Source: Scortum barcoo
Taxonomy: Eukaryota > Chordata > Actinopteri > Centrarchiformes > Terapontidae
Assembly: GCA_023238725.1 (NCBI GenBank)
Contig: CM041546.1
Span: 19,149,992-19,213,991, forward strand
Direction of reading: 5' to 3'
Length of the DNA: 64,000 bases
Positions 47,902 to 58,147 of this stretch are shown piece by piece (positions within the stretch are counted from its first letter, which is position 1; each line of letters opens with the position of its first letter). Position numbers and translations under genes: made by a program. The notes beneath the pieces are model-generated. The model was given only the letters and a program-made list of their open reading frames with translations. It had not been told where the DNA came from and searched no databases.

Positions 47902-48499
47902 TTGGGGAATAAATGGTCCAGTGGGATAATAGCTGATGGAAAACAGAGAGCCTTTGGTCTGAGTCTTGCAGGTGGAAAATAGCTCTCATTTTACCATGAT
48001 GAAGATAGATAGATAGACAATGGCAATTATTCTATTTGGTTTTTATTTCTTATGTAGGAAACAGTACAAAACATTAAGATTATTTCTTTTTCTTTCTTTA
48101 CAGCACCAATCTGGGCTTAGATTAACACACACACACACTGGGAAACAGCTTGTCTGGCTCCAAAAATAAGAAAAAACACCAACTGTACCAGCACCGGCTC
48201 AGTAAATTAAGTATGATATCTTGTTTGTTTGAACCTCATACAACAACCAAAGTTAAAAAAACAACAACAATTGGCAGACAAGCTTTTGTCAAGGTCAAAT
48301 TCTGACCTGCACTTGAGAGAGACTGTGAACAAAATCATCAGGTATCGTTAACATCCACCACCCAACATAAGTCGAGCCAGTAGCTGGTTGAAATGTTGAC
48401 CAGCATCTGCATATTACTGTGTAACGTTACATTTCCTTTTACCTTGCTGTTTTAAGATGAAACATTTCACAAATTAATGAATATATAACTACGTATTTC

Positions 48500-48660
48500 T
48501 AGTATATGGCCAAAGGTATGTGGACATTTGAGCTTTACACTCATTTGGGATTGCTGAGCATCTCATCCCAAAACAATGGGCATTAATCTGGAGCCTCCAC
48601 TACACTGGCAAGGCTTTCCACCAGATTTTTTTACCCTTGAAAATAAAGGGTCTGGCCTAA
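48500..48660 (+). repeat. Possible interspersed element fragment
   Basis: Starts TAGTATATGGCCAAAGGTAT and continues GTGGACATTTGAGC; this resembles the terminus of a repeat seen widely in fish genomes (recognition by memory). No terminal inverted repeat was found, so it is probably truncated. Confidence 0.3.
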
Positions 48661-50019
48661 ACCATGAAAAACTCTTTTTCCTCTCTGTCTGACACACTCT
48701 TCCGCTCACACATTTTATTGACAGCTGTGTAATAACCTCCTCTTGAGATAACTGTCAGTCAGCCTTTGCAGCCGGCGGTTGGAGGGCTTCTTCCCAAACA
48801 GTGGGCCAGCCATGATAACCAGCCTGTTCAGGACGAGTGTTTTCCCCCCCTGCTGAGTGCTGACACAGATAAACAACTCATGGATGGAGGCCTGGTGGAG
48901 CAAACATCCTCACTGCACGGAAACCAAGAGCAGGGGGAAATAAAATTGTTTCCTGCAGGCCACAAAGGGGCTGACCAGCAGTCTAATGCTGAGGACACGG
49001 AGAGGGGGTGCCATCATCATTTTGCTTGGGGTTTTTTTTTGTTTTCCTGGTAAGGTCAGAAAAGGTATTCAAAGAGCACATTGAACAATCCTGGATGTAA
49101 CTTTCTATTACACCCAAACAAGCATTATTCCCGACATTCAAATCTTGATTTCTCCATCCTGGAAACAGGTCGTTAGCATCTGCAATCAAGCGTCTGTCTG
49201 GGTATTTGGGGCTTAAATATTAAATATTAAATATTAGTTATGTCAATAACTGCTGCTTGAAATGTCAGATCCAGATTAGCAGATTCATGTAATAACAAGT
49301 CATTTAGTTAATGAGGTTTTTGGAGGGCCTGTTGGCAGACTAAAAGGTTGAAAACATCATCCGCACTTTAAAAGAAATATGCTTTATTGGATGCTATGGA
49401 GACATTTAAAGGAAAGTGGTGATATGAAATGATAATTAATATGCATATTTGCTGTTTGGGAAGCAGAAAGCCTGAGCCTGTTTTTTCTCAGGTATGATGA
49501 TGTCTGTGGCAGTGAATTGCCTTTTGATCTGACCCTGAAACCTGCTCGCCATTTGTTGAACAGTCCATCCAGATATGTTGTCGTCAGAGAGGAGTGAAAC
49601 CATTCGATCACTTTTGCTTCTGCTTTCAGGTTTAAACCAGCAGAACTCCACTTTCCACACCAATTTTGTATACAGCTTATTTAATGTATACAAACTCCAG
49701 CTGTTGACGTAAACATGTTCGCATCTGGGATGCTTTTGAGATAATCGTTTCGACATTCATCTTATTTTTACGCTGTGAAATACTGCCATCTATTGTTGTC
49801 CTAGTGTTTTGTGGCCACTACCCTCTGATCCTCCACTGAGAACTGAAAGAGTAACTGAGAATCATTAAAACATCAGTGATGTACAGCAGTAACCAGCTTA
49901 TTGTCTCCCCTTCTTGTAAGGTTTAGAGACAATAACCTGCCATCGTCTAAACAGAAAAGAAGGTCACAAGCAATTAAAAGTCAACCAAAAACATTTAGTT
50001 TCATATTCAAGCATTGTTG

Positions 50020-50300
50020 GAAAGTTAATAAGTGCATTGGCAAAAAATACTGTAGATAAGTACACTTTTGATGCACTTGCACTTTACAGTATTTCTGCTT
50101 GTACTGCTGTTGTAATGTTGCTTTCACATTCATCTGACAGCTTTCATCACTTTTAATGCTTCATAATTTACATGGAAAACATAAAACGAGTTTCTAAAAT
50201 AATATATTGATCAGGATTGAACTACAGTAGCCTATAGTCATTTGCTCCACCTGGACAGGCTACAACATGAATACTAATATTTATAATAATCAGATAATAT
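50020..50300. repeat. Repeat family C copy upstream of gpatch4
   Basis: Contains GTAGATAAGTACACTTTTGA, GCACTTTACAGTATTTCTGC, CATTCATCTGACAGCTTTCA and TGAACTACAGTAGCCTA, in the style of the other family C stretches. Confidence 0.4.
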
Positions 50301-50489
50301 GGTAGCCTTTATTGTACAGTAGCAGATGACCATCTTTTTACTTTTACCTTTTATTGCTAATGTTTTTATACTTTTACTTATAACAAAGTTGTTTTTTTAC
50401 AGTTATTGCTACCTGGAGGGATATTATATATATATATTATATGAAGTATATTATAAAGTTTATTTTAAAAAAAATAACACCGGGAAGAA

Positions 50490-50636
50490 GAAGGAGGCAG
50501 CCGCAGTGACGTGTTTCCGGTGTCATGTCAGCCCGCTGCTGAAGCCGCATGGTGTCGTCTGCTTCAGTTAAATGTCTGTTTTCCTCCCGTCTGATGGTTT
50601 TACTGAGTCAGTTTTAATGAACCAAGACGTCAAGAG
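50490..50636 (+). promoter_or_regulatory. gpatch4: gpatch4 5' UTR exon (likely) and promoter-proximal DNA
   Basis: A GC-richer stretch with GCAGCCGCAGTGACGTGTTT ends at a good donor CAAGAG|gtaaat. The first coding exon begins exactly at its ATG after TACAG, so a non-coding exon is required upstream and this is the best candidate. The start site is not visible. Three upstream ATGs lie in it (see findings). Confidence 0.55.
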
Positions 50637-51556
50637 GTAAATTGGTATTTTTATTTCTCTCGTGTTGTCGTCGTGTGTTAAACGAGCCGACTAAAGGCTG
50701 TTGATGCAAAACAAACCATGTTGTGAGGCGTTTACATCGGAGAGAGCTGAGAAAATCTAAATGAGGATCACAAGAAATGCTCATTTATTAATTAAATCTT
50801 TGACTTGGCTGTTTACAAGACAAAATGTTCAAATAGTAATAATAATTACCAGGAAATGTGTTAAAACAGCTGAAGACGAAGCAGCAGGTTGAAAGATAAA
50901 AACACAAACACCTCTGAGACTTACATTCAAGGATGAATGTAACATCAGTGCTCCTCGGCTTTAAAAGGAAACCTGACTTTTCGATAATAATAGTTTTCAG
51001 TTAATTTATTTCTCAAATGCATGGGTATCTAGTTCATGTTATAATTTCTGGAAACAGTGAAATATGCCCACCTCAGCTAAATGTTTTGGCAAATCAAACC
51101 CAGATGCAACAAATTATCAAAATCACCCTTTTGCTTCTTCTATAGAGGGTTTATAACATTTAATTTAAATAAATGAATGCACTCAAGGATGTCACAAGTA
51201 CTGCTTTGACCTTGTTACTTTTGTTTTTTCCCTTCATAGTTTTATGAAGTCATTCAGAGTGTTTGTACAGTACTATAAGATGTGCTAACACAGTGGTTCC
51301 TAATCCCACTGGCTTGTGACCCCTTAAATCACAGTAGCATGCTTCTCCACAGTGTGTGTGATTAAACCATAGTCAAACATCAGTGTGTACAACCCATTAC
51401 AACATTGTTGTCATTGTCTTTGTTTTATCCATAAAACAAAATTGTATATACAAACATCCTTTAAACATGTCATTGCGTTTTTTATGCTTCAAATAAAGTT
51501 TAAGTGTTAGTTTTCAGTGGTACTGACTAATAGTCTACAAACTGTTCTTTATACAG

Positions 51557-51635
51557 ATGGCAGAGGTTGTACAAGAGAAAAGTCGCGGGCTGAAGTTTGC
51601 AGAGCAGCAGCTCCTGCGTCACGGCTGGGAACACG
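51557..51635 (+). CDS. gpatch4: gpatch4 coding exon 1
   Basis: Encodes MAEVVQEKSRGLKFAEQQLL and RHGWEH, the first half of the G-patch. The ATG follows the acceptor directly. Donor CACG|gtaaga, phase 1. Confidence 0.92.
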
Positions 51636-54144
51636 GTAAGATACTCTGGTCTCTTTTGTTTAACAGCTCAGCGTCTGAAGCGTGTCAGACTGAAGAGCAG
51701 ATTTCACATTCAGTTTGCTCCGTCCTCAGGTAAAGGACTGGGGCGGGCTGAGAATGGCATATCAGAAGCTATCAAGGTGAAAGTGAAATGTGACAAAGGA
51801 GGGGTGAGTGACATTTGCTCTCTTTTAGTATCCATCAGTTGTTTGTTCTAAACTCTGTCCTCTGTGGAAAATTGTTTGTAGACTCACGAGCTGCTCTTCT
51901 CTACCAGGTTGGCCATAAGGAAGGAGATCAGTTCACCTTTCACTGGTGGGATCATGTCTTCAATAAGGCCTCATCCAGTCTGCAGGTGGAGTCTGATCAG
52001 GTGAGTCCCACTGCCACAAAGCTGAACACACAATGACTCTCTATGCAGCACAGCGTGATCAGGGGATGTTTATTATTTAAAGGTCTCTCGGTATGTTTAA
52101 AAAGGTGATTCAAGTGAGTTTTGTACACGTAATGTCTTTTGTGTTAATGGATTAACTTATTTCAGAGTGAGCTCATTGATTAATCAAACATTTGCAAAGG
52201 TTACTAGCTGATTCATGGCTGGGAAAACATAACACTCATTCATTTCTTCCATTGTAGCTGTATTTTGCTATTTATTTGGGTTAACGTGGGAATATATTTA
52301 GGAGCAGCTTCATCTTCGAAGCTGTGTTTAGGTCCTTAAACTCTTCTCCTCTTGTTAATGAGAGATCAGCTGGTTTAGTCTTTGACAGTGGGTCAAGAGT
52401 TTTCTGATTTTCTGTGTGATCCAGAATGGCATTCAGTTGAAGAAGATGGTGGAGGAAGATGAAGAAGATGGGATGATCTCCAACAAAAAGCCAAGGAAAG
52501 CCAAGCTGGCCAAAGACAAACTTTATGGATGCTTCGTCAAGGTAATCTGTGCGTTTCCTTAGGAAGATATATCAGGCTTTGTCTACACAGAGAGCACGTG
52601 TTAGCTGGATCAATTCATTGTTGGCTTTGGTATTTACATGGGAATTGTTGACACATAAACAAGAAAAAAGGTAGAACATCACCAGATTTTTCTTTTAATT
52701 GTACAAAAACACTTCTACAAACATGCTGAGAAATGTTCTTTTGAGAACCTGCGCCGGCAAGTCTAATTTCTGCTCTGACCTGACAATGACAATGTTTTCG
52801 TTCCGTGCTTCTCTCGCAGTCAGCCACGTTGCTGTCTGGTCAGGAGCAGCCAGAGCCAAAGTCTTCCAGCTCGGACGACAGCAGAAGCTCAGACGAGGAG
52901 GACCAGAAATTGGATCTATCTAGCGCCATCAAGTAAGAACCTCAGAGCACTTCTTGATTTGTTTTTTTGACACTCTCCCATCTGACTCTGGATGTATTGT
53001 TGTTGGTTTCATTCAGTAGTAATCAGTCAGCTTTTAGCTATCTGCTTTTATTGTTCATCCACTTTGGTTTATCTGTTGAAGTATTTTATGCTCTGTTATT
53101 TAACCGTGATACCATTTAAGTTATTCTTTAACACACGACAGGCTTTCTGATGCTGATCTAATGAAGGCTTGTGGAGGACGCACAGCTCACAAGTAAGTTC
53201 ATTCATAAAATTATACAAAACCTGAGTTGTAATTTCAATTTGAAAGGTTACAGTCGCTAAAATGCTCTCAAAGAAGGATGCGTTTTGTAAAGCTGGGGGA
53301 AAAAGGTGATCTAATTTCTGATGCATTTCTGTTGGTCTTCTTTAGAGGTGCCAGGCATGGCTTGACCATGAGCGCCAAGCTAGCCAGGCTAGAACAGCAG
53401 GAGGCTGAGTTCATGGCTAAATATGGCAAGAAGAGCCAAACAGCAAGTGCTTCAGCAGTTTGTGTTACACCGACTCCACCGACCTCCCAGTCGGCAGAGC
53501 AGAGGGCTGAGAGGCAGGAGGAGACGCCAGAGGGCACTCAGAGAAAAAAGATGAAAAAGAAGAGATCCACTGGGAGCATTAATGAGCTCACCGGCAATGA
53601 CGTGTCTGAAAGCCCTGAAACGAACGTTAAACCTAAAAAGAAGAAGAAAAGGAAAGGTGATGAGGAGACAACTGATGCAGTTTCCACTGAGGAGAGTGTG
53701 ATCTGTGTAGAAAACGGTGAAGCAGACCATTTGGACAAACCGAAGAAGAAACACAAAAAGAAGAAAAACAGCACAGAGCAGAATGGCGAAGAAAGAGCAC
53801 CATCACCTGCAGCGGAGAACAAAAGTCTGGAGGAGACAACTGAGCTGCACACTGACACAAAAGTGAAGAAAAAGAAGAAGAAATCCTCCAAACACCAGAG
53901 TGAACAAGCTGAGGAGGAGAGTAATGATACAGAATCCAGCCAGTCAGAGCCAGCTCAGGCAAGTGTTATAAAAACCAAAAAGAAAAAATCTGCTATTGTG
54001 TTGGAGGAAGCAGAAGTTACAGAGCAGAACTTAACCATAACGCAGGAAAGGAAAAGGTGTAAAAAGGACAAACCATCTGTAAACGACCATGTAAATGACG
54101 AGTCACTTCCTTGGAAAAAAAAAAAGAAGAAGACCAAAGAGTGA
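51557..54144 (+). CDS. gpatch4: G-patch domain protein 4, complete coding span
   Basis: Seven coding exons splice in frame to 1326 nt, 441 residues: 51557-51635, 51730-51803, 51908-52000, 52425-52541, 52820-52932, 53142-53192, 53346-54144. Residues 10-50 form a G-patch (RGLKFAEQQLLRHGWEHGKG then LGRAENGISEAI), followed by HWWDHVFNKA (63-72), a serine/acidic patch in exon 5, GRTAHKGARHGLTM and a coiled KLARLEQQEAEF stretch. Everything after about residue 200 is lysine/glutamate-rich with repeated KKKKKK clusters. These landmarks and their order match human GPATCH4 (HWWNELFNK, GRTAHKAARLGITM). Known for the family: a nucleolar and Cajal-body protein that works with the DEAH helicase DHX15; the K-rich tail suits nucleolar targeting and RNA binding. 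The start has G at -3 and +4. It is divergent from pear1. Confidence 0.93.
51730..51803 (+). CDS. gpatch4: gpatch4 coding exon 2
   Basis: Encodes GKGLGRAENGISEAIKVKVK and CDKGG, the glycine-rich core of the G-patch. Phase 1 in, phase 0 out. Confidence 0.92.
51908..52000 (+). CDS. gpatch4: gpatch4 coding exon 3
   Basis: Encodes residues 52-82: VGHKEGDQFTFHWWDHVFNK then ASSSLQVESDQ. The HWW..FNK motif is diagnostic of GPATCH4. Phase 0 on both sides. Confidence 0.92.
52425..52541 (+). CDS. gpatch4: gpatch4 coding exon 4
   Basis: Encodes residues 83-121, NGIQLKKMVEEDEEDG through KAKLAKDKLYGCFVK. The LYxxFVK end aligns with the human LYQKFVK. Phase 0-0. Confidence 0.9.
52820..52932 (+). CDS. gpatch4: gpatch4 coding exon 5
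   Basis: Encodes residues 122-159: SATLLSGQEQPEPKS then a serine/acidic run SSSDDSRSSDEEDQ, which looks like a casein kinase 2 substrate patch (inference). Phase 0 in, 2 out. Confidence 0.9.
53142..53192 (+). CDS. gpatch4: gpatch4 coding exon 6
   Basis: A 51-nt exon encoding KLSDADLMKACGGRTAHK; compare human LTDEMLLQACEGRTAHK. Phase 2-2, so skipping would keep the frame. Confidence 0.9.
53346..54144 (+). CDS. gpatch4: gpatch4 coding exon 7 and stop
   Basis: Encodes residues 176-441. GARHGLTMSAKLARLEQQEA is followed by a long low-complexity lysine/glutamate tail with at least seven lysine clusters, ending WKKKKKKTKE and TGA. Its A/G-rich composition produces long phenylalanine/serine-rich shadow frames on the minus strand that are not genes. 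An open frame can be read from 53,278, but 53,278-53,345 is intron. Confidence 0.92.
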
Positions 54145-54823
54145 AATAGATGAACAGGTTGCTATTGCTATGATTTTCTTTGACCAGCTCTGTTGAGTTC
54201 AGCGCCAAACATGGACTATAGGGAGGCTGTGCTCTCCCTTTTCACAGGCCTATAAATGAATTTAGATGTTTTCTATTGTTGAGAGAATATCTTTTGATTA
54301 GTAATTCAGATCAGTAACAGGATAACGATATCCAACAGTTGTGCCTCTTTGGACTGTCAAACAACGTCACTTGTACAACATCAGCGGACATTTCAATCAA
54401 TATTGTCTGAGCTGCTGGAATTTATGATAACCTGTAGATATTTATTACGCAGACTTGATAAGATTGAGTGTATACAACATGAAATGTGTTCAGCTGAATC
54501 TCAGCTGTTCATGGCTAATCAGTGTGGTGCAACCCAGACACAGTTTTCATAGATTGAAACTGAAAATCAAGTAAGTGTTGACATTTGTAGTTTGGGACAT
54601 GCTGTCAAATAATGAAGTGGAGACAAAATGAAAAGCAAATGACCCGTGTTGACCACCCTGTTTAAAATATGCATTTTAGTGCAAAATGACTATGAACTGT
54701 CAAGAATTCAGTGCAGTTTCTGAATTATGAATAACTCTGAAGGTGTTTGACCACTTTGGCATTCTTTTATTGAAATGTACACAAAACTCCTGGAATTACA
54801 TGAAATTCTGAACTTTATATAAA

Positions 54824-54841
54824 ATTAAATAAGACATTAAA
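54824..54841 (+). terminator. gpatch4: Candidate gpatch4 poly(A) signals
   Basis: Two ATTAAA hexamers (54,824 and 54,836) lie about 690 nt after the stop, followed by GTGATTTTTTTTC, a GU/U-rich element of the kind found downstream of cleavage sites. Confidence 0.4.
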
Positions 54842-54908
54842 TCGCACTTGTGATTTTTTTTCTTTTTTCTCAAATGTACAGAATCTTTACTTGGTATTGC
54901 TGTCCTTG

Positions 54909-57060
54909 TTAGACTTAGACTTAGACTTGACTTGACTTTATTGATCCCTTTGGGATGACTCCCTCAGGGAAATTTACAGTTTCCAGCAGCATACAGATAG
55001 AAGAAGCACACAGATGAAAAATAAACAGTAAATACTTAAAATACAAAATATAAAGAATGAGAATAAAATAATATAAGTAAATATAAAGAGCTGAATAGGC
55101 ATCGTATGAAATAAGTTATGGCTTCATATGGTATAAGTTAAGAATTATAAATTAAAATTATTGCACCATATGATGAGGTTATTGCACCAGAGGAAAAAGT
55201 GTCCAATGTGTATATGTGTTGTACAAGTAAATGTACAATGGCTACCATGGCCCACCCCTACTCTATGTCCTCCTCACCCCCTTGTGAGGAGTTGTAGAGT
55301 GTGATTGGCGTGATGGACAAAGGAGTTCTTAAGCCTGTTAGGTCCTGCACTTGGGAAGGAGCAGTCTTTCACTGAACAGGCTCCTCTGGTTGCTGATGAC
55401 GGTTGTGCAGAGGGTGGCTGGCATTGTCCATAATATCCAGCAGTTTGTTTGTCCAGAGTCCTCGACTCTGCCACCGTCACCACCAGAGAGTCCAGCTTCA
55501 TGCCGACAAACAGAGCCGGCCCGCCTGATCAGTTTATCCAGTCTGGATGTGTCCTTCTTGGATATGCTGCCCCCCCAGCACACCACAGTGTAAAAGAGGA
55601 CACTGGCAACCACAGACTGGTAAAACATCTGCAGAAGTTTACTGCAGATGTTGAAGGACCGCACAGTCTCCTTAGGAAGTACATCCTGCTTTGTGTCTTC
55701 CCATACAGGTGGCTGGTGTGCAGTTGTCCCGTAGTCCAGTTTATTGTCTAGCCATAGCCCGAGGTATCTGTAAGAGTCCAGCAGCTCCTCCACCTCAGCT
55801 CCCTCTAACAGGACTGGTCGCGGTCTTGGTCTGGACCTCCCAAAGTCAATGAACCAGCTCCTTCGTCTTAGAGGTGTTGAGCTGTAGGTGGTTAGTGTGG
55901 CACCATGCAGCGAAGCGAAGTCCCCTACCAGTCTCCGATACTCCTCCTCTCTGTCATCCCTGATGCACCCAACGATGGCCGTGTCATCAGCGTATTTCTG
56001 AATATGACACAGCTCCGAGTTGTAGCAGAAGTCTGAGGTGTACAGGGTGAAGAGAAGAGGGGCCAGCACTGTGCCCTGGGGGGCTCCAGTGCTGCTGACC
56101 ACCGTGTCAGACTTGATGTCCTTCAGCCCGACGTACTGTGGTCTGCCAGTGAGGTAGTCGGAGATCCAGTCCATCAGCTGGGGGTCCACTCCCATCCTGC
56201 TCAGTTTGTCTCCGAAGCAGAGTGGGCTGGATGGTGTTGAAGGCACTGGAGAAGTCCAAGAAAAGAATCCTCACTGTGCCGCTTCCCTTATCCAGATGGG
56301 AGTGGGCTCGATGGAGCAGGTAGAGGATGGCATCCTCCACACCAACGCCTGGTTGGTAGGCGAAACTGCAGGCGATCCTGGGCGTGTGCATGCACCTGGG
56401 GTCTGAGGAGGCTGAGGAAGAGCCGCTCCAACGTCTTCATCAGATGTGAAGTGAGTGCCACTGGTCGGAAGTCATTCAGCTCACGCTGGGCCGGTTCTTC
56501 TTCGGAACTGGAACGATGCGGGATGTCTTCCAGAGGGTGGGCACTCTCCCAATCTGCAGGCTAAGGTTGAAGATCCGTTGTAGTGGTTCCCCCAGTTCTG
56601 CCACGCATGCAGGTCTTCAGTAGTAGCCTAGGGCACACTTTATCTGGGCCTGGGGGCTTTCCTGGGTCGGAGCTTCCTCAGCTGTCCTCTGACCTGGTCT
56701 GTGGTGATGGGTGAGTGGCGAAGATTGTGTTGATGTGGGGGAGGAGGAGGGTGGTGTTGTGGTGTCTGGGGGGAGGTGTTGTGGGTGTCTGGGGGAGGTG
56801 TGTGGAGGGAAGAGGGGGGGATGGCTGTGGTGAGGGCGGGGGTGGGGGGGCCAAGGGCTGGTTGAGTCATTCAGTTCGTTTGCCCTCTCCATTGTCCCCC
56901 CTACGGCTCTGGTCTTTGTGTTGAGACCTGTGATGGTCCTCACACCTTCCCAGACCTCCCTCATGTTGTTTTCCCTTCAGCTTCTGCTCCACCTTTCTTT
57001 CTCCTGTAGCTGTCCTTGGCTTCCTTCACACAGTGTTTCACCTCCTGCTTGTTGGAGAGG
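54909..57060 (-). mobile_element. 5'-truncated, decayed LINE (non-LTR retrotransposon)
   Basis: The 3' end is at 54,909, where the minus strand ends in repeats of AGTCTA; its 3' UTR contains CAAAGGGATCAATAAAGTC, common to fish LINEs. Upstream, fragments of reverse transcriptase are readable: FSSAFNTIQPTLL (frame at 56,107-56,391), then GAPQGTVLAPLLFTLYTSDF, the catalytic KYADDTAIVG, YRYLGLWLDNKLD and FYQSVVASVLF (55,338-56,246). Further 5' is MREVWEGVRTITGLN, the linker region. Homology stops near 57,060, so the endonuclease and 5' UTR are missing. Several frameshifts make it inactive. Clade is uncertain (CR1/L2/jockey-like by memory). Confidence 0.8.
55338..56391 (-). pseudogene. Reverse transcriptase remnant of the LINE
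   Basis: Two overlapping frames carry the palm motifs; a shift between FNTI and GDKLSRMGVDPQL, and another after DFASLHG (where the conserved LQLNTSKTKEL region falls into a different frame), break the protein. YADD is intact. No full-length enzyme can be read. Confidence 0.8.
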
Positions 57061-57999
57061 ATCAAAGAAATACTGAACTTCTTTAAGTGATAAATACACA
57101 TTATTTCATGTGATTAGTTCAAATTTATTTTTTTCATCCATGGTACATTTAGTTTCCTGACACTCAAAATGCTACCAAAAATATAACCAACAGTGTCAAC
57201 ATGTAAAAAGTGAAGCTGCCATTTGTGTAACTATTGGTAGTTTCATCAGTTCAGAATTCAACTCTTAAATTGCCAGATTGTTTTTTTTGTTGTTGTTGTT
57301 GTAGCTCCACATTTATAAAGATCCAAGTACAGAACTTTGACTTTATCTTTTGTTTCGTCCTCATCCCGCAGACAGTGACTTTGAACTTTCTAAAGTCTGA
57401 GTTACACATGATTACATAAGTGACAGGAATGGAGAAATAATAAAGCTTGTGACAGGTTTTGTGTCAACAGTCTGTCTCAATAGCTTACAACACATTTGAC
57501 TCAACTGATGTGTTAAATGCAACGTTCCTGGATGTGAAATCATACGTGTTTTACGTGTTTAGTAATAATTTTTAGCCGAGTGGAAACTCGACTTGTACAC
57601 ATAATGTGAACAAGCCTTGTTGGTTCAGGTAGAGTGACCATGTAACATTCTTAATAATAGTAATAATGCTTAATATAAATGATAACGATAAAGGAAAAAA
57701 TAATGGTAATGACAAGCAAATAAAAAATAATAGCAATAAGCAAAGTAAGAAATAAACGAGGATATAAGACAAATAATACCTAGATATGTTACAGACTATA
57801 TATGAAATATTGGAAAATAAAATGTAAAGGAGCTTAATCTTCTGTGTTGAACAGGATCTTTTTTTTCTTGTTATTATGTAACTCTCCACACTTGATCACA
57901 CAATGTAATAAAATATATTTATGAACCCTTACATGTTAAACATCTGTAGTCTGGATTGGGACACTTTTGGAAAGAATACAAAAACAAACATGGTGCTAA
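57061..57999. other. Intergenic and 3' flanking DNA of the lectin gene
   Basis: AT-rich DNA with a GTT run near 57,285-57,302 and many short A/T tracts. It should include the lectin gene's 3' UTR, but no convincing poly(A) hexamer on the minus strand lies near the stop codon. Confidence 0.4.
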
Positions 58000-58147
58000 C
58001 TAATTAGACCTTATGAGAGCTTCAGTCTCACAGATTAATTTGTTCAACATTGCACAGTCTGCTGGATCCCAGCTGGCTGTAGGATCCTTTTTGGGGATCA
58101 TCAGTGCACATGGACCAGGAGTACCAAGTTCAGGCGTCACCCAGTAC
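58000..58147 (-). CDS. Lectin receptor coding exon 7: lectin domain, part 3, and stop
   Basis: Encodes residues 232-280: YWVTPELGTPGPCALMIPKK, DPTASWDPADCAMLNKLIC, then ETEALIRSN and TAG at 58,002-58,000. It provides the last three conserved cysteines. The acceptor is aag, less usual than cag. Confidence 0.85.

Larger units (their letters stand above)
47941..50480. other. Intergenic region between pear1 and gpatch4
   Basis: About 2.5 kb separating the two divergent genes. It holds a repeat-like stretch at 48.50-48.66 kb, a 106-residue minus-strand open frame at 49,436-49,756 that I do not recognise, and a family C repeat near 50.0-50.3 kb. Nothing else is supported. Confidence 0.5.

Noticed and set aside
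53278..53345. 5' part of the 288-residue plus-strand frame at gpatch4 exon 7, with an upstream ATG
   Set aside because: A clear acceptor at 53,345 and agreement with the human protein put this stretch in the intron; the frame is open by chance.
53452..54208. Minus-strand frames of 60-117 residues rich in Phe and Ser opposite the gpatch4 tail
   Set aside because: They are mirror images of lysine/glutamate codons in gpatch4 exon 7.
56617..56964. 115-residue proline/threonine/histidine-rich minus-strand frame as a separate gene
   Set aside because: Its start MREVWEGVRTITGLN is the LINE linker region, and the proline-rich part is a low-complexity insertion or expansion inside the decayed element.
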